From the NCBI GenBank assembly GCA_033398695.1, contig CM065810.1, forward strand, positions 145,701,858-145,765,857: a stretch of 64,000 nucleotides of DNA, read 5' to 3'. A program made the position numbers and the translations under genes. This DNA comes from Orobanche coerulescens (taxonomy: Eukaryota > Streptophyta > Magnoliopsida > Lamiales > Orobanchaceae). Every line of letters starts with the position of its first letter. Position 1 is the first letter of the stretch. Below, piece by piece: positions 1 to 10,871 of this stretch. The notes below the pieces were generated by a model that was not told the origin of the DNA, did no database searches, and was given only the letters and a program-made list of their open reading frames with translations.

Positions 1-1928
1 AATCTCCTAGCAGCTTCCCTCGCCTCTTCCCCATTTTTGGCGTCATCAAGATATGAGACCTTTTCATCCAAGCGCTCCAGGATTTGCATAGCAGCATCCT
101 GTTTGGTCTCAAAACTTGTTATTTTGTTTACTAGGGAGTTGAGCACCTGTGACATTTTGAATCTTTTTGTCGTGGGCTCGAAGCTGTGAATCTGATTCAA
201 TAAGAGCAGATGCTGTCTTAGCCTCAGACACACAAAGTTTTGATTGTTCTTCCATCAGGATCTGCTCTTGACGCTGTTGCAATTGGCTAAGGGCCTGCTT
301 CAAGACGGTAGGCAGAATACGGAAGGTTTCTTCCACTTGTGAGACTTCGTGCCTCATACCGGTCATTTATTCAACGGAGGATTGATGTAAATTAATCTCT
401 TTTTCAACAGCATGTAGGGCATTCACGGCGTCTTGCAAGAAAACAGTTTGTCGGCCAAGAGCATGTAATTGCTCTTTCTTCTCGGCGGTTCGTGGAGAGT
501 CTGGCTTGGCAAAATCTTCAACTCCATTCAACTGTCTCAAGTTCACTTTGGGACGTGAATTGAGTTTGACATCCTCAAGTATTATACCGTCATCAGATTC
601 CAAAACAGTTGAGGGTGCGGGAACATCAGATGCGGGCTCGGCAACAGGGGTTGCTGTATTCTCCTGTTCTGAAATAGGTTCTGAAGACATAGGTACAGGA
701 GGGACTGAATCCACCTGTTGTCTCTCAGCATCCGCCTGCTCCTGCAGAGAGACTAATTCCTCGTGCGGGATGCTGCGGGTCTGGTCGTCGGTGGCGACAG
801 GCGCGAGTGCTTGTTCCGGGGTTGGTTGTTCCTCCGCGACAGGAGGGACTGAATCCTCGCTGTTGGGAACATTATTTTGTCTAGAGGTCCCTTGATCTGG
901 CTGGGTTTCCTCACGACTCATTTTCAGACCTGCTTGGAGGGCTCGTCATCGTCGTCTGAGTCATGATCAGATTTGGGACTGTGGGGATCAGAGCTAATAG
1001 ATTTTGCTTTTCCTTTCTTGCGGGCGTCAGCCTTGTCCACCAGGTGGATGGTGATCAACACTTGACAGCACAGGTTGTCCCATTGGATCAGGGCCTCAAC
1101 ATCTTGAGAATCCGTCACTTCCAAGACAAACCGTTCTTCTTCGCACCATTCGCTCCAGTTGTACAAAGTGTTGTACGGAGCGAGCCTGTAGGCTTTCCAC
1201 TGGACAAAGCATTCATATGCCTGCTCAATTTGCACAGAAAGCAAAGTCTTGTTATTTATGGAGTCTGGGGAGGGGTTGCGTACAGTTCTTGGGTCCACTG
1301 TATGCACGGGTTCCTTGACAGGCATGGGTTATTGTGTTGGAGCTGGATCCCGAACAGGGGTTGGTACCCTGATGGGAGAAGGATCCTGAACGGTTGTGGA
1401 ATCCCGAATAGGAGATATGGCTATTGGCTCCAAAGGGGTAATCGACTCGCCAAAGTCTTTTAAGTTGGCAGATGTCTGAATATCTGTCGTAGCCGCTAAA
1501 GGCTCGGGATCTACTGTCACGATAGTAGCAGTCATCTCTTCCGCAGGGGTTGCGCCCTGGGGGCTCGATACAGTGGGTTGGGCCGTTGAAGGAGCATCCT
1601 CGGAGATTTCTGTAACTTTAACTTTTGTGAGCCTCCTTAGCTTCATTTTCGGCTTCTCAACAGCAATGGGAGTTTTGATGTGAGATCTCTTCCTTTTCTT
1701 TGAAGTCTCCTCGCTCTGGGACTTCGAAGACACATCCCTCGGATCGGCAGAACGGGGCAAGGTTCGGACAAAAGGTCTATTCACAATCAGGGGATCTTTG
1801 TTAAAACAGAGGGCCTGATGCTTCCCATGTATATCCGAGAATTGATCTTCTTTGCTTCTTCGGCTTGCAGAACACCGCATTTTGTGAGAATGTAATTCAG
1901 AAGCAAACCAAAAGAGTTCTTCTGTGAG
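1..1928 (-). pseudogene. Env-like ORF of the Sirevirus, 3' part (broken)
   Basis: This continues the ORF that starts at 7128 and resumes after the 4.5-kb insertion. Directly after the target duplication the frame reads a peptide containing LLNYILTKCGVLQAEEAKK, in frame with the upstream part. A frameshift near 1805 moves coding to a Ser/Pro/Thr-rich stretch (about 1800-1332) with repeated IRDP/VRDP-like units. A TAA at 1329 interrupts it, an acidic serine-rich segment follows (1325-927), then another shift near 925. The last part (921-1) is rich in Glu, Gln and Leu with heptad-like spacing, so probably coiled coil, and stays open to base 1 after a shift near 110-150. Sirevirus env-like proteins are known to be poorly conserved and coiled-coil rich. 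No clear membrane segment is visible here. Function is unknown. Confidence 0.65.
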
Positions 1929-1933
1929 GCAGG

Positions 1934-3088
1934 TGTTGTTGCCCAAAATATTTATCCGAAGATTAATACTGCTGGAAGACGGACAACAAACAACAATTGC
2001 GGGAGCACTTCCGAGAGAAGATAAATAATACAAGATTTGCCGGGTTTGTTAGGCCCGGGCTTGAATGCTCTCGCGAGATGTTATTAATACAAATATTCGT
2101 GGATACAAGTATTAATGAGAGAAATCTAAATACAATGAGTGTAAAAAGACTCTGTTAATCCGGCTCTTGAGCGAAGCTTGGTGTTCTTCGTCCCGCCGAT
2201 AATCTGCTCGAGGAGAAAAGGCCGGGAGAAGTAAGACCGAAAGAAAGCTGTTGCCAAGAGTTGGAGATTAGCCAAGTGCTTGATGTTTGCTTCGTATTGT
2301 ATGAAATCCGTAGGAGTTGAAGGAAGTCAAGCCTTTTTTAGGGTAAAGATTCGATCCTTTTACAAGTCCGGGAGCCATGCTTATATAGGGACAGGGTCCC
2401 GCCTTTAGCCGCCGATCGTCACGGCCATTTTAATATTCTGCCGATCGCCCGGCCAATACTTTAATGGGGCGATCCACTGGGCTGTCAGGCTAAAGTCCAA
2501 GGAAGATCTTGTTGTCCGAATAAAGTCCAATGCGTGGTGGCGCCACTGGCGGTCCAATAAGGAGCCATCACGTGTCCGAATCGATCCAACATGTGGCCCT
2601 ACCGACAAGCTTTCGCGGCTTTGTCCGGTGGAGGGAATCTGTCGAGCTTTGGTCAATGGCCCGAGATTCGCGGATCTTGTCTCGGCCCTTGCACGTGGTG
2701 CCAGTCTTGAGGCTCGGCCTTCGCTGACTGGGTGTCCGTCGGTGGTGATCGACATGAGCGGTCGTCTCTAGCTGATCATCCGAGGTCGCCATCGGCCAGT
2801 GGATGGAGATCGCCAATGGTCGGTCACCAAGGGTAGATCGCCAGGTGCCGAGAGACGGTCGGTCGTCAAGGGTCGGTCGCCGAGCACCGAGAGGTGATCG
2901 TCTTGGTGTCGATCGCTCGGCACCGGGATTCCTCCTGGGACCTTCGGCCGCTGCCTAGCATGTCCGGCCGGGCTAAGGCTCAGTCGCTCAGTCGGCCGGT
3001 CAGACTTGCCTTGGTCGCTCGGCAGTAAGTCGGTCGCCGGTCCTCCTAGGCGATCGCCGGTCGGAAGGTGTTAAATCTTGACACAACA
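1934..3088 (-). repeat. 3' LTR of the Tat-like element
   Basis: This 1155-bp LTR begins and ends TGTTG/CAACA and is nearly identical to 5308-6472 apart from scattered substitutions and small indels in its GC-rich half. On the minus strand a TATATAAG box lies at 2387-2380. The low-coordinate third reads, on the minus strand, into an open frame that runs across the element edge into env-like sequence; that is accidental read-through. Confidence 0.85.
2380..2387 (-). promoter_or_regulatory. TATA box in Tat-like 3' LTR
   Basis: The minus strand reads TATATAAG, identical to the copy in the other LTR at 5755-5762. It is the only strong TATA box in the LTR, so it probably marks the U3/R boundary region. 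Confidence 0.55.
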
Positions 3089-3104
3089 ATTGCCCCCCAG
3101 CTTG
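3089..3104 (-). promoter_or_regulatory. Polypurine tract of the Tat-like element
   Basis: On the minus strand the bases directly before the 3' LTR read AGCTGGGGGGCAAT. Such a G-run touching an LTR edge is the plus-strand priming site in LTR retrotransposons, and it fixes the orientation together with the PBS at the other end. Confidence 0.6.
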
Positions 3105-4177
3105 CTCCTATGTTGAAGACATGGGGCGAGGTGGTTCTTGCTGGTGATCGTGTATGGATGAGGACGGGCGATCTGAGCTGACTTAGGACTCGGACTTGGG
3201 CTATCATGGTCGATTGGCTTAGCTATCTTTCGGTCTTGTACCTGCAAAAAACAACATTGGCCGATCCCCCATGGAAACTTGGTGGTTTCGCTTTGTTTGA
3301 GGAATCGTGCACAGTCGCGGAAATCGATGGACCGACTCCATGACCGTGTCTTGGTGCGCGAAAACAATGAGTGTCTCGTGACTCACTTTATTATGAGGGT
3401 CCTCTCATAGCCGCGCCTCGCCTCGTATTTAAACGAAGGGCGTGCGGTCTCGGTCTAGAGGAGTCCTTGCGCGGGGCGTCGGATGAATCAACTCCACGCC
3501 CGCGGCTTGTTAGCTCTGCTTCCACCTCGGCCGCCATGGAGATGGCCGACCTCGACGGTGTACGTTGAGACGGGGTTGTGGCATGTGTCCACCGATTAAT
3601 GTTGGAGAGCCCTCCGACTACGCCGGCCTCGTATTTAAACGAAGGCGGGGCGATCTCGGCGAAAGGGACCTTGCATGACCGAAGCGGGTTCCATCGATCG
3701 CCAGTGGCCATGGCTTTATGATGTGCGGTGGAGGCGATCTTATGCCTTAGTCCGTCATGTTATATGGCCGGATTGTAGATGGCGATCGTGTCCACCGGTT
3801 CTTGATGATGTTGCGATCCGGCGAAGATCGGCGATCGTCGCCGCGGCCGATCGCTTTATTCGTAGGTCGATATTGGCGATCGGGCGGCGGCTAGTCCCTT
3901 ACTTAAAATGGATCAGAGGCGGGGATCGAGTCCTCCGGCTCTGTGGGTTGTAGCGATCGGGCCGGTAGATCGGAGGTCGTCGACGGCGCCGATCGATCTA
4001 CTCCTAGCCGAGAAGAAGCCTTTGCACGACAGAAATCTGCGGCTCTAGCCCTAAGGCTGCGTAGGTCGTCGGTAGGTCTTCGTGAGATGCTGAACATAGG
4101 CGAGAAGCCACGAAAACCTCCTAGACCGAGTAGAGGGCGGTCTCATCGCTCACGGCTCGCCATTGAGGATGATCATG
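3105..4177. other. GC-rich interior of the Tat-like element without recognisable coding
   Basis: I find no protein of known family here. The stretch is dense in CGATCG-like words and holds a small duplication: CCTCGTATTTAAACGAAGG-type sequence occurs near 3417-3440 and again near 3623-3645, each in GC-rich surroundings. The palindromic TTTAAA cores could be TATA-like but nothing else supports promoters. Open frames on both strands look like effects of base composition. Confidence 0.5.
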
Positions 4178-5178
4178 TCAACCTGGTCGATGTAGTCCGA
4201 GTCGGACTCCTGTTCCCCTTGCACGATCCGCCACATGCGATGGGGACCTTCCGCCGAGCGGCCCCGTGGCGAAGTATTCTCGTGAAGACGTGCGCCACTC
4301 GTTAAAGGAGCCAATGGACCGAGGTGGCAATGAGGTGTACCACCGGTGGGCGAGGTCGTCTAGCGTCGGAGGGAACATTCGGCACCGGTCGCGTCGGATG
4401 CCCCACACCCGGTCATGTAGATGTTGAACTTGTGCAGAGTGTGCTTGGGGTCCGATCGCCCCGGTACACGGTGTCCGAGGAGGAGCGATCTTGTGCCGCA
4501 CGGGGCGAGCTCGATGTCGATCGTGAGCGGCTCGCTCGCGCGGCGATCGTCTTGGTGGCGCCGCCCGGATTGCGCAGGAGCGCCTTCATGTCGTTGAGTT
4601 GACGTTGCATCGCGGCGATCGCCGCGGCCGGCCGCTTGCGGATCGGCTTTGGGAGCGGGGCCGAGGCGATCGTGTACCGACGACCTCCGACTCCGCCGCC
4701 GACCTCGGGAATTTGGCGAGCGGAGCCAGCTGGGTCGCCTTGCGGGAGCCGGGTAGGCCGAGCTCCCGGTGACGGACACCAACTCCGGCTGCCTCGTAGG
4801 CCGGGCCGGATCGCCTTGGCCGCTGTGCCTGCCGCGCCTGTGCGATCGAAGACGACGTGCCCCGGCCGCCGAGCGCCTCTTCTTGCGGGCGAGAGCCTCT
4901 GGCGCCGCTCGGCGAGTGCCTTGAGCTTCCGCTGATCTTCCGGCGGGAGACCGAGGGGGCGGCAGCAGGAGGCGCGTCGAGAGCACTCCGCTGTTCTGAA
5001 GGGCGGCGCGGCCTCTTCGACCGTTCATTGTTCGAATCGATCGAGCGAGAGGCTCGCCGCCGCCCCGGACGGATCGAGCGTCTCGATCGCGGCCGCCTTC
5101 CACCATCGGCCGCGCTCGATCGACGGAACAGGGGTCCGGCGGTGGTCGGGCTTTCTTCGACGCGGAGGCGGAAGACAT
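4178..5178 (-). pseudogene. Gag remnant, Ty3/gypsy Tat-like (frameshifted)
   Basis: The start at 5178 lies about 110 bases after the PBS, as expected for gag. The N-terminal part is basic and of low complexity (Arg, Ala, Pro rich). Two recognisable gag pieces are in different frames: MQRQLNDMKALL near 4610-4575, and CRMFPPTLDDLAHRWYTSLP followed by PRSIGSF near 4400-4310. The second is the core of the retrotransposon gag domain (pattern CRxFPxTLxxxAxxWYxxLPPxSI) found in the Tat/Ogre/Retand group. At least two shifts separate the pieces and the C-terminal zinc knuckle is missing. A working capsid is unlikely. Confidence 0.65.
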
Positions 5179-5289
5179 GATTTCTGAAGGATTTCTTTTG
5201 AAGTGCAGTGAGTGTCACTTCAAATATCTGCCCCGAGAACAGTGAGTGTTCTTCGGGACGGTAGGTGTAACAAATCGAGGGTTGGATGC

Positions 5290-5305
5290 CCTTCTTCTGG
5301 CGCCA
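5290..5305 (-). promoter_or_regulatory. Primer-binding site of the Tat-like element
   Basis: Directly inside the right LTR, after a 2-base spacer, the minus strand reads TGGCGCCAGAAGAAGG. TGGCGCC is complementary to tRNA 3' ends of the GGCGCCA type (tRNA-Asp is the usual plant case). Only the first eight or so bases can be trusted as tRNA match. Confidence 0.6.
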
Positions 5306-5307
5306 AT

Positions 5308-6472
5308 TGTTGTTGCCCAAAATATTTATCCGAAGATTAATACTGCTGGAAGACGGACAACAAACAACAATTGCGGGAGCACTTCCGAGAGAAGATAAAT
5401 AATACAAGATTTGCCGGGTTTGTTAGGCCCGGGCTTGAATGCTCTCGCGAGATGTTATTAATACAAATATTCGTGGATACAAGTATTAATGAGAGAAATC
5501 TAAATACAATGAGTGTAAAAAGACTCTGTTAATCCGGCTCTTGAGCGAAGCTTGGTGTTCTTCGTCCCGCCGATAATCTGCTCGAGGAGAAAAGGTCGGG
5601 AGAAGTAAGACCGAAAGAAAGTTGCCAAGAAGAGTTGGAGATTAGCCAAGTGCTTGATGTTTGCTTCGTATTGTATGAAATCCGTAGGGAGTTGAAGGAA
5701 GTCAAGCCTTTTTTAGGTAAAGATTCGATCCTTTTTACAAGTCCGGGAGCCATGCTTATATAGGGACAAATGGTCCTGTCCTTTAGCCGCGATCGCTGCG
5801 GCCATTTTAATATTTCGCCGACGCTCACGGCCAATACTTTAATGGGGCGATCCTCGGGCTGTCAAAGCTAAAGTCCAAGGAAGATGTTGTCCGAATAAAG
5901 TCCAATGCGTTGGCCGGGCGCCACTGGCGGTCCAATAAGGAGCCATCACGTGTCCGAGTCGGGCCAACATGTGGCCCTACTGACAAGCTTTCGGCGGCCT
6001 GTCGGCTGGTGGAGGGAATCTGTCAGGCTTTGGTCAATGGCCCGAGATTCGCGGATCTTGTCTCGGCCCTTGCACGTGGTGCCAGTCTTGAGGCTCGGCC
6101 TTCGCCGACTGGGTGTCCGTCGGTGGTGATCGACATGAGCGGTCGTCTCTAGCTGATCATCCGAGGTCGCCATCGGCCAGTGGATGGAGATCGCCAATGG
6201 TCGGTCACCAAGGGTAGATCGCCAGGTGCCGAGAGACGGTCGGTCGTCAAGGGTCGGTCGCCGAGTACGGAGAGGTGATCGTCTTGGTGTCGATCGCTCG
6301 GCACCGGGATTCCTCCTGGGACCTTCGGTTGGCCAGTCTAGCATGTCCGCTGGGCTAAGGCTCGGTCGCCTGGTCGCTGGTCGGCAGACTTGCCTTGGTC
6401 GCTCGGCAGTAAGTCGGTCGCCGGTCCTCCTAGGCGATCGCCGGTCGGAAGGTGTTAAATCTTGACACAACA
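5308..6472 (-). repeat. 5' LTR of the Tat-like element
   Basis: This 1165-bp partner of the LTR at 1934-3088 has the same TGTTG/CAACA ends and a minus-strand TATATAAG box at 5762-5755. The outer edge is followed by the GCAGG target duplication at 6473-6477. The two LTRs differ by a few substitutions and short indels, so the insertion is younger than the decay of the surrounding Sirevirus. Confidence 0.85.
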
Positions 6473-6477
6473 GCAGG

Positions 6478-7128
6478 CTTATAGACTTCTTCCTGCAACC
6501 TCTTGAGAATTATTTTACACCAGTTGACCTTTTCACAGGTCATGATTGCAACCATCATCCTGAACCTTAAATTGGTGCACATCTCGAACGCACCCGTTCT
6601 ATTCTCAATTACGCGGCAACAAAAATCGTGTAAATAAACAAAAGGTAAACAAAAAAGTTTCTTGTGGCAAGAAGTGTGAACCGTTTAAACCGATGCTGAA
6701 CCGGTGAACAATCCATAATATCTGGTTAGGACTTCTTGGGACCCAAACGTCTCAAGATCTTCCATTGTCAGGCCATCAGCAGGAACCCTGTATAGATTCT
6801 GAAGCATCTCTTGGTCAACACGGATCTCGACTCCGCGAATGAAAGCAGTGATGTCAACAACATTTCCTACCTGAGCAAGCGAGAAGAAACGGACAACAGC
6901 GTTGAGGTAGAATTCCTCAACCATATGAGCATCAAAATGCTCAGCGGTGTGACTTCCAAGGCGATAAAGGCCTTGCTGACGAATCCTCGTAATGACGTAC
7001 TCCATCGATTCGACGTCATCACCTTCGAAACGAACACGTTCAAGCACGACAGATCTAGAAAAGATCCGTCTATTGATGATGTTGGAGGACTTCTTGAGAG
7101 AGATAGATGAGGTCTGAGAAGATGACAT
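6478..7128 (-). pseudogene. Env-like ORF of the Sirevirus, 5' part (putative plant transposon protein domain)
   Basis: The ATG at 7128 starts a serine-rich leader followed by a folded-looking domain: RRIFSRSVVLERVRF, LGSHTAEHFDAHMVEEFYLN and FIRGVEIRVDQEMLQNLY. This resembles the widespread plant domain annotated as putative plant transposon protein (FYxN...VRGVxxxxxxxxLxxxY pattern). One in-frame TAA at 6685 breaks it. The same frame then stays open (HDFCCRVIENRTGAFEMC onward) to the insertion edge at 6478 and resumes at 1928. Its place after pol and the multi-PPT spacer is that of Sirevirus env-like ORFs. No fusion or entry role can be inferred. Confidence 0.65.
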
Positions 7129-7869
7129 TGACGATTCTCAAAGAAAAGTAAAGAAGATTCAAAGAGAAATGTAGTAAAAGCAAAAAGACTTGTAGGCTGT
7201 ATGCTCAAGGACTCGTTCAATACGCAGAAAGCGTAAAGAGTCTGAAGAGGCATTTATAGTCCTTTTATAGTGCGCGGTGACGAAGGGTTTACAGATAATG
7301 AACGGTCAGATTTAACGGATGGGGACCATTGTTTAAAATAGATGACCACGATGGACTGAGTGTAACAGGTACAACTTATCCATCTAATTTTAAAATGAGA
7401 GTGGGTCCCACTTCTGGCTTATCAAATTATCCTTATTGCCCGAAACGGCGGTGTAAAATTAATAAAAAAAATTTAAAACATCGCGGCTTGGAGATACCAA
7501 TGTCCAGATGTCGTGTAAAGCATTTAATACGAAAGAACTTTTTAATTATAACAGGGCACGTGGACTAAAGATAGTTTTTTAAAAGAAATAACATATTAAT
7601 TGATTTCCCATAGTGTGTGTTGTATCCGCGAAAATAAAACGTTCCCCCATAAAAGGTACATACGGGTTTCAATTCCATACAACAACTTTTGGATTAATGC
7701 TGTATTCTTGGGTTGTACTGTATTCCCCCTTAATTATTGCACAGGTCAGCTGTAGGATAGTTCATGTCTCTTTGTTCCTACAGTGCGTGTACAGATAATT
7801 ATAGGTTGATACTGTATTCTTGTGTCTTACAGCATTCCCCCTCAATTGTTGAGTAAAAGCATTAAAAAC
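7129..7869 (-). other. Sirevirus spacer between pol and the env-like ORF, with tandem repeats
   Basis: This noncoding stretch holds an imperfect duplication of about 110 bp (around 7697-7735 and 7809-7850), each copy carrying ACTGTATTCTTG-like sequence followed by a run of five C on the plus strand. The rest is AT-rich with no coding signal. Confidence 0.6.
7641..7850 (-). promoter_or_regulatory. Multiple polypurine tracts (Sirevirus hallmark)
   Basis: On the minus strand three G-runs in purine context occur downstream of pol: ATTGAGGGGGAATGCT at 7845-7830, AAGGGGGAATACA at 7731-7719, and ATGGGGGAAC at 7650-7641. Repeated PPT-like motifs between pol and the 3' LTR are a described signature of Sireviruses. 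The functional PPT at the 3' LTR is outside the window. Confidence 0.6.
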
Positions 7870-10230
7870 TTACAGGGAGTCAGGCTGTAGCAATCCCAAT
7901 TCATGTCGAAGCATGCAGAATCTTGTTGTGTCAAGAGGTTTGGTAAAGATGTCGGCTAATTGGATATCTGTATGAACTTTTTCCAGCCAAACATCCTTGT
8001 TCTCAACATGATTCCTGATGAAGTGATGCTTCATGTTGATATGCTTAGTGCGCGAGTGCAATACAGGGTTGTACGTTATTGCAATTGTACTCGTGCTATC
8101 GCACATTATCGGCATTTCTTTGGCTTCAATTCCATAGTCTGCCAGCTGTTGTTGCATCTAAAGGATCTTCATACAGTAACTACCAGCAGCATAGTATTCT
8201 GATTCAGCTGTTGAAAGTGAGTTTGCCAATTGTTTCTTGCTAAACCAAGACACAAGTCTAGGTCCAAGAAAGTGACAAGTTTCGCTTGCACTCTTCTTAT
8301 CTAGCTTGCAACCTCTGAGATCCGAGTCGCTGTAGCCAACTAAATCAAATCCGCCTTCTTTAGGATACCCCAGTCCTACATCGACTGTTCCTTTCATGTA
8401 TTTCAGGATTCGTTTGGCTGTTGCGAAGTGTGATTCTTTAGGTGCTACTTGATATCGCGCACACACTCCTACAGCAAATTGGATATCGGGCCTGCTAGTC
8501 GTCACGTATAGGAGTGAGCCAATAAGCTTCCTGTAGAGTGATTGATCAACCGGCTTTCCAGCTTCATCAGCACTAATTTGTACGGAAGTGCTCATGGGAG
8601 TTGACGATGATTTGGAAGTATTCATTCCAAACTTGTTGAGAAGCTCCTTGCTGTATTTTACCTGGTTGATGAAAAACCCTGTAGGCAACTGCTTTACCTG
8701 CAATCCTAGGAAACAATTAAGTTCTCCCATCATACTCATTTCAAATTTACTTTGCATGAGATGAGAGAACCTTTGGCACAAAGCAAGGTTGGTTGAACCA
8801 AATATCATATCGTCTACATATATTTGCACCATCAGGAGGTCATCACCTTCCTGTATTTTGAATAAGGTCTTGTCCATAGCACATTTCTCGAATCCATTAT
8901 CGGTTAGATACTGGGACAGAGTCTCATACCATGCTCTAGGGGCTTGCTTAAGTCCATACAGTGCTTTCCTTAGCCTGTCTATGAGTTCTCCGCCTTCTGG
9001 ATTAACAAACCCTGGTGGTTGTTCAACATATACTTCTTCGGCAAGGTCTCCATTCAAGAATGCACTCTTGATATCCATTTCATATACAATAAAGCTCTTA
9101 TGGGCGGCAAAGGCTAAAAATATCCTAATAGCTTCTAGTCTGGCTACAGGGGTAAATGTCTCATCGTAGTCTATGCCTTCTTCCTGTCTGTAGCCTTGGG
9201 CGACTAGTCGGGATTTGTTTCTGATAATGAGTCCATTTCTATCCTTCTTGTTTCTAAATGCCCATTTGGTTCTAGTTACATATTGATGCGTAGGTTTGGG
9301 TACAAGACACCATACGTTGTTTCTTTCGAAACTGTTAAGCTCTTCTTCCATAGAAGTAATCCAATGAGAGTTGTCTAGAGCTTCTTTGGTAGAAACAGGC
9401 TCGGATTGGGCTAAGAATATAGCAGTAGTGCACATATTGAGTCTTCTAAGCTCGGATTGAGATTTCCATTCAGGAAATGGAGATATCTCAGACTCGGGTT
9501 CTTCTTGCGCACATAGTACATTTCCTTGTGTACTATGTATTCTCCTACGAATACATACTCCAGCATCAATATTTCCTATGATCAACTCCTGTGGGTGATC
9601 TCTCAACCATCGTCTGTTGGGTTCTAATTCGGGGTCCCTTACTGTATCTTGAGTTGTTGTAGTTTCGGCTTCAGCTTGTATAGCGTCGGCTTCATCTACT
9701 TCAGTTCTTACATCTACGGGGTTGATTTCTAGGTCAACGACAAGTTCTATAAGAGTTGGTGGATCAATTATGGAAAGTTGTTGGATGTTCTCAGTAAGGT
9801 CTTCTACTCCTGTAGAATCATGGTGAGGTTCATCGAACACTACATGAAGTAATTCCTCAATTGTCAGCTTCCTTTTATTAAATATCCGGTAAGCTTTGCT
9901 GACAGAGGAATATCCTACAAATATCCCTTCATCCGATTTCTCATCGAAGGTTCTAAGTTGATCCTTCCCGTTGTTCAAAACGTAACACCTGCATCCAAAT
10001 ATGTGAAAGTACGAAACTAATGGAGTTTTGTTGTTCCATACCTCGTATGCTGTTTTGTTGTGATGCTTGTTGATGATACAGTGGTTTTGTGTATAGCACG
10101 CTATATTGGTGGTTTCGCCCCAGAAATGTTGTGGCAATTTGCTAGCGGCAATCATTGTCCTTGTTGCTTCTTTCAGCGTCCTATTCTTTCGCTCAGCAAC
10201 ACCATTTTGTTGAGTTGTACGGGCACTTGA
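7870..10230 (-). pseudogene. Sirevirus pol: integrase C-part, reverse transcriptase, RNase H
   Basis: Translation on the minus strand gives, in order: the integrase Glu motif ([18 protein letters not shown], about 10213-10160), the integrase C-terminal zone with YEVWNNKTP and FGCRCYVLN, a linker, then RT with [41 protein letters not shown] and the catalytic YVDD (about 8835-8824), then RNase H with [24 protein letters not shown] and ADIFTKPLD. The frame is open except for one TAG at 8158-8160 where related proteins have Trp, a single base change. The first part of integrase is 18 kb away at 28702 because a chromovirus inserted here. This is the best preserved pol in the window. Confidence 0.85.
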
Positions 10231-10388
10231 GTATTTGTAATATCCGGATTTATTATTGTGTATTTCATCTGTTTTGAACCCTGTATTATTCAAAATTGTG
10301 ATATCGATAATTGAAGTATGATATTCTCGTATTTGAACCCTTGTACATGAGTATGGCAACATGTAATTTTTCCCATGCAAATACGTGA

Positions 10389-10616
10389 TAACGTACGCTA
10401 ATAAGGATAACTTAACGTACGTTATCTGTTAGAATTAGCGTACGCTACGAATGTAGCCTAGCGTGCGTTAACCAGTCAATTATTAAGCTGGGCGGCTAGC
10501 AGATGCGCCAGTCGGACGTGGGTCCGGATAAGATTCCCGCGGGCAAACCTGGACAGATTTGGAGTCAACGCTACACTAAGGATATTGCGATAGCGTGCGC
10601 TAAATAACGTACGTGC
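10389..10616 (+). repeat. U3 palindrome cluster, TAGCGTACGCTA type
   Basis: Five or six copies of a 12-14 base palindrome family lie here: ATAACGTACGCTAA (10389), TTAACGTACGTTAT (10412), TTAGCGTACGCTA (10436), TAGCGTGCGTTAAC (10458), and TAGCGTGCGCTA followed by TAACGTACGT (10592-10616). All keep the core (A/G)CGT(A/G)CG(C/T). They lie just upstream of the TATA box. Confidence 0.75.
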
Positions 10617-10624
10617 AGAAATGT

Positions 10625-10630
10625 TATAAA
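10625..10630 (+). promoter_or_regulatory. TATA box of the chromovirus LTR
   Basis: TATAAA is followed about 25-60 bases later by a pyrimidine-rich TTCCTTCACTTGTCCTTC stretch, as in plant core promoters. The 3' LTR has the same box at 17915-17920. Confidence 0.6.
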
Positions 10631-10865
10631 GGGACATCAACCTATTTTACTTGGTTTACATTTCCTTCACTTGTCCTTCATTCTTGAGAGACCATAGAGC
10701 CTTATATCCTCCTTAAACACACTTAAACCACCTCTACTTGATCATTAAAGATTGGATGTCACTTGTGATTGATCATTGAAGTGGAGAAGCACCTTAGATT
10801 GGCATACAAACAACCGGAGTTGGATTCTACCTACCTTTTTGCCTCGGTGATTTCTTCATCTTAAG

Positions 10866-10871
10866 GTATGT
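10866..10871 (+). promoter_or_regulatory. Splice-donor-like site in LTR (AAG|GTATGT)
   Basis: This lies about 240 bases after the TATA box. The same site is kept in the related LTR at 60259 (AAG|GTATGT), and at the matching place in the LARD LTR (20778, CAAG|GTAATC). A possible acceptor follows a T-rich tract near 11785. Splicing is inferred from sequence only. Confidence 0.35.

Larger units (their letters stand above)
1934..6472 (-). mobile_element. Non-autonomous Ty3/gypsy (Tat-like) LTR element with gag remnant only
   Basis: Two LTRs (1934-3088 and 5308-6472) have TGTTG...CAACA ends and a perfect 5-bp duplication GCAGG at 1929-1933 and 6473-6477. Orientation is minus: the PBS (TGGCGCCA) lies inside the right LTR and a G-rich PPT lies inside the left LTR. 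The interior is only about 2.2 kb and has a shifted gag remnant but no protease, RT, RNase H or integrase, so the element depends on proteins made elsewhere. It is far richer in GC than its host DNA, mainly through CGATCG/CGGTCG-type words. It landed in the Sirevirus env-like ORF. Confidence 0.85.

Noticed and set aside
1329..2033. Open frame starting inside the Tat-like LTR and running into the env-like region
   Set aside because: The first 33 codons are LTR sequence and recur at 5407-5310. The fusion is a by-product of the insertion. Only the part left of 1929 belongs to the env-like ORF.
4360..5178. A 272-codon open frame and several long overlapping frames on both strands in GC-rich DNA
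   Set aside because: Only short pieces match gag. The remaining length is produced by high GC content, which makes stop codons rare in all frames.
8789..9169. Plus-strand open frame of 126 codons
   Set aside because: It is the antisense of conserved RT coding sequence of the Sirevirus.
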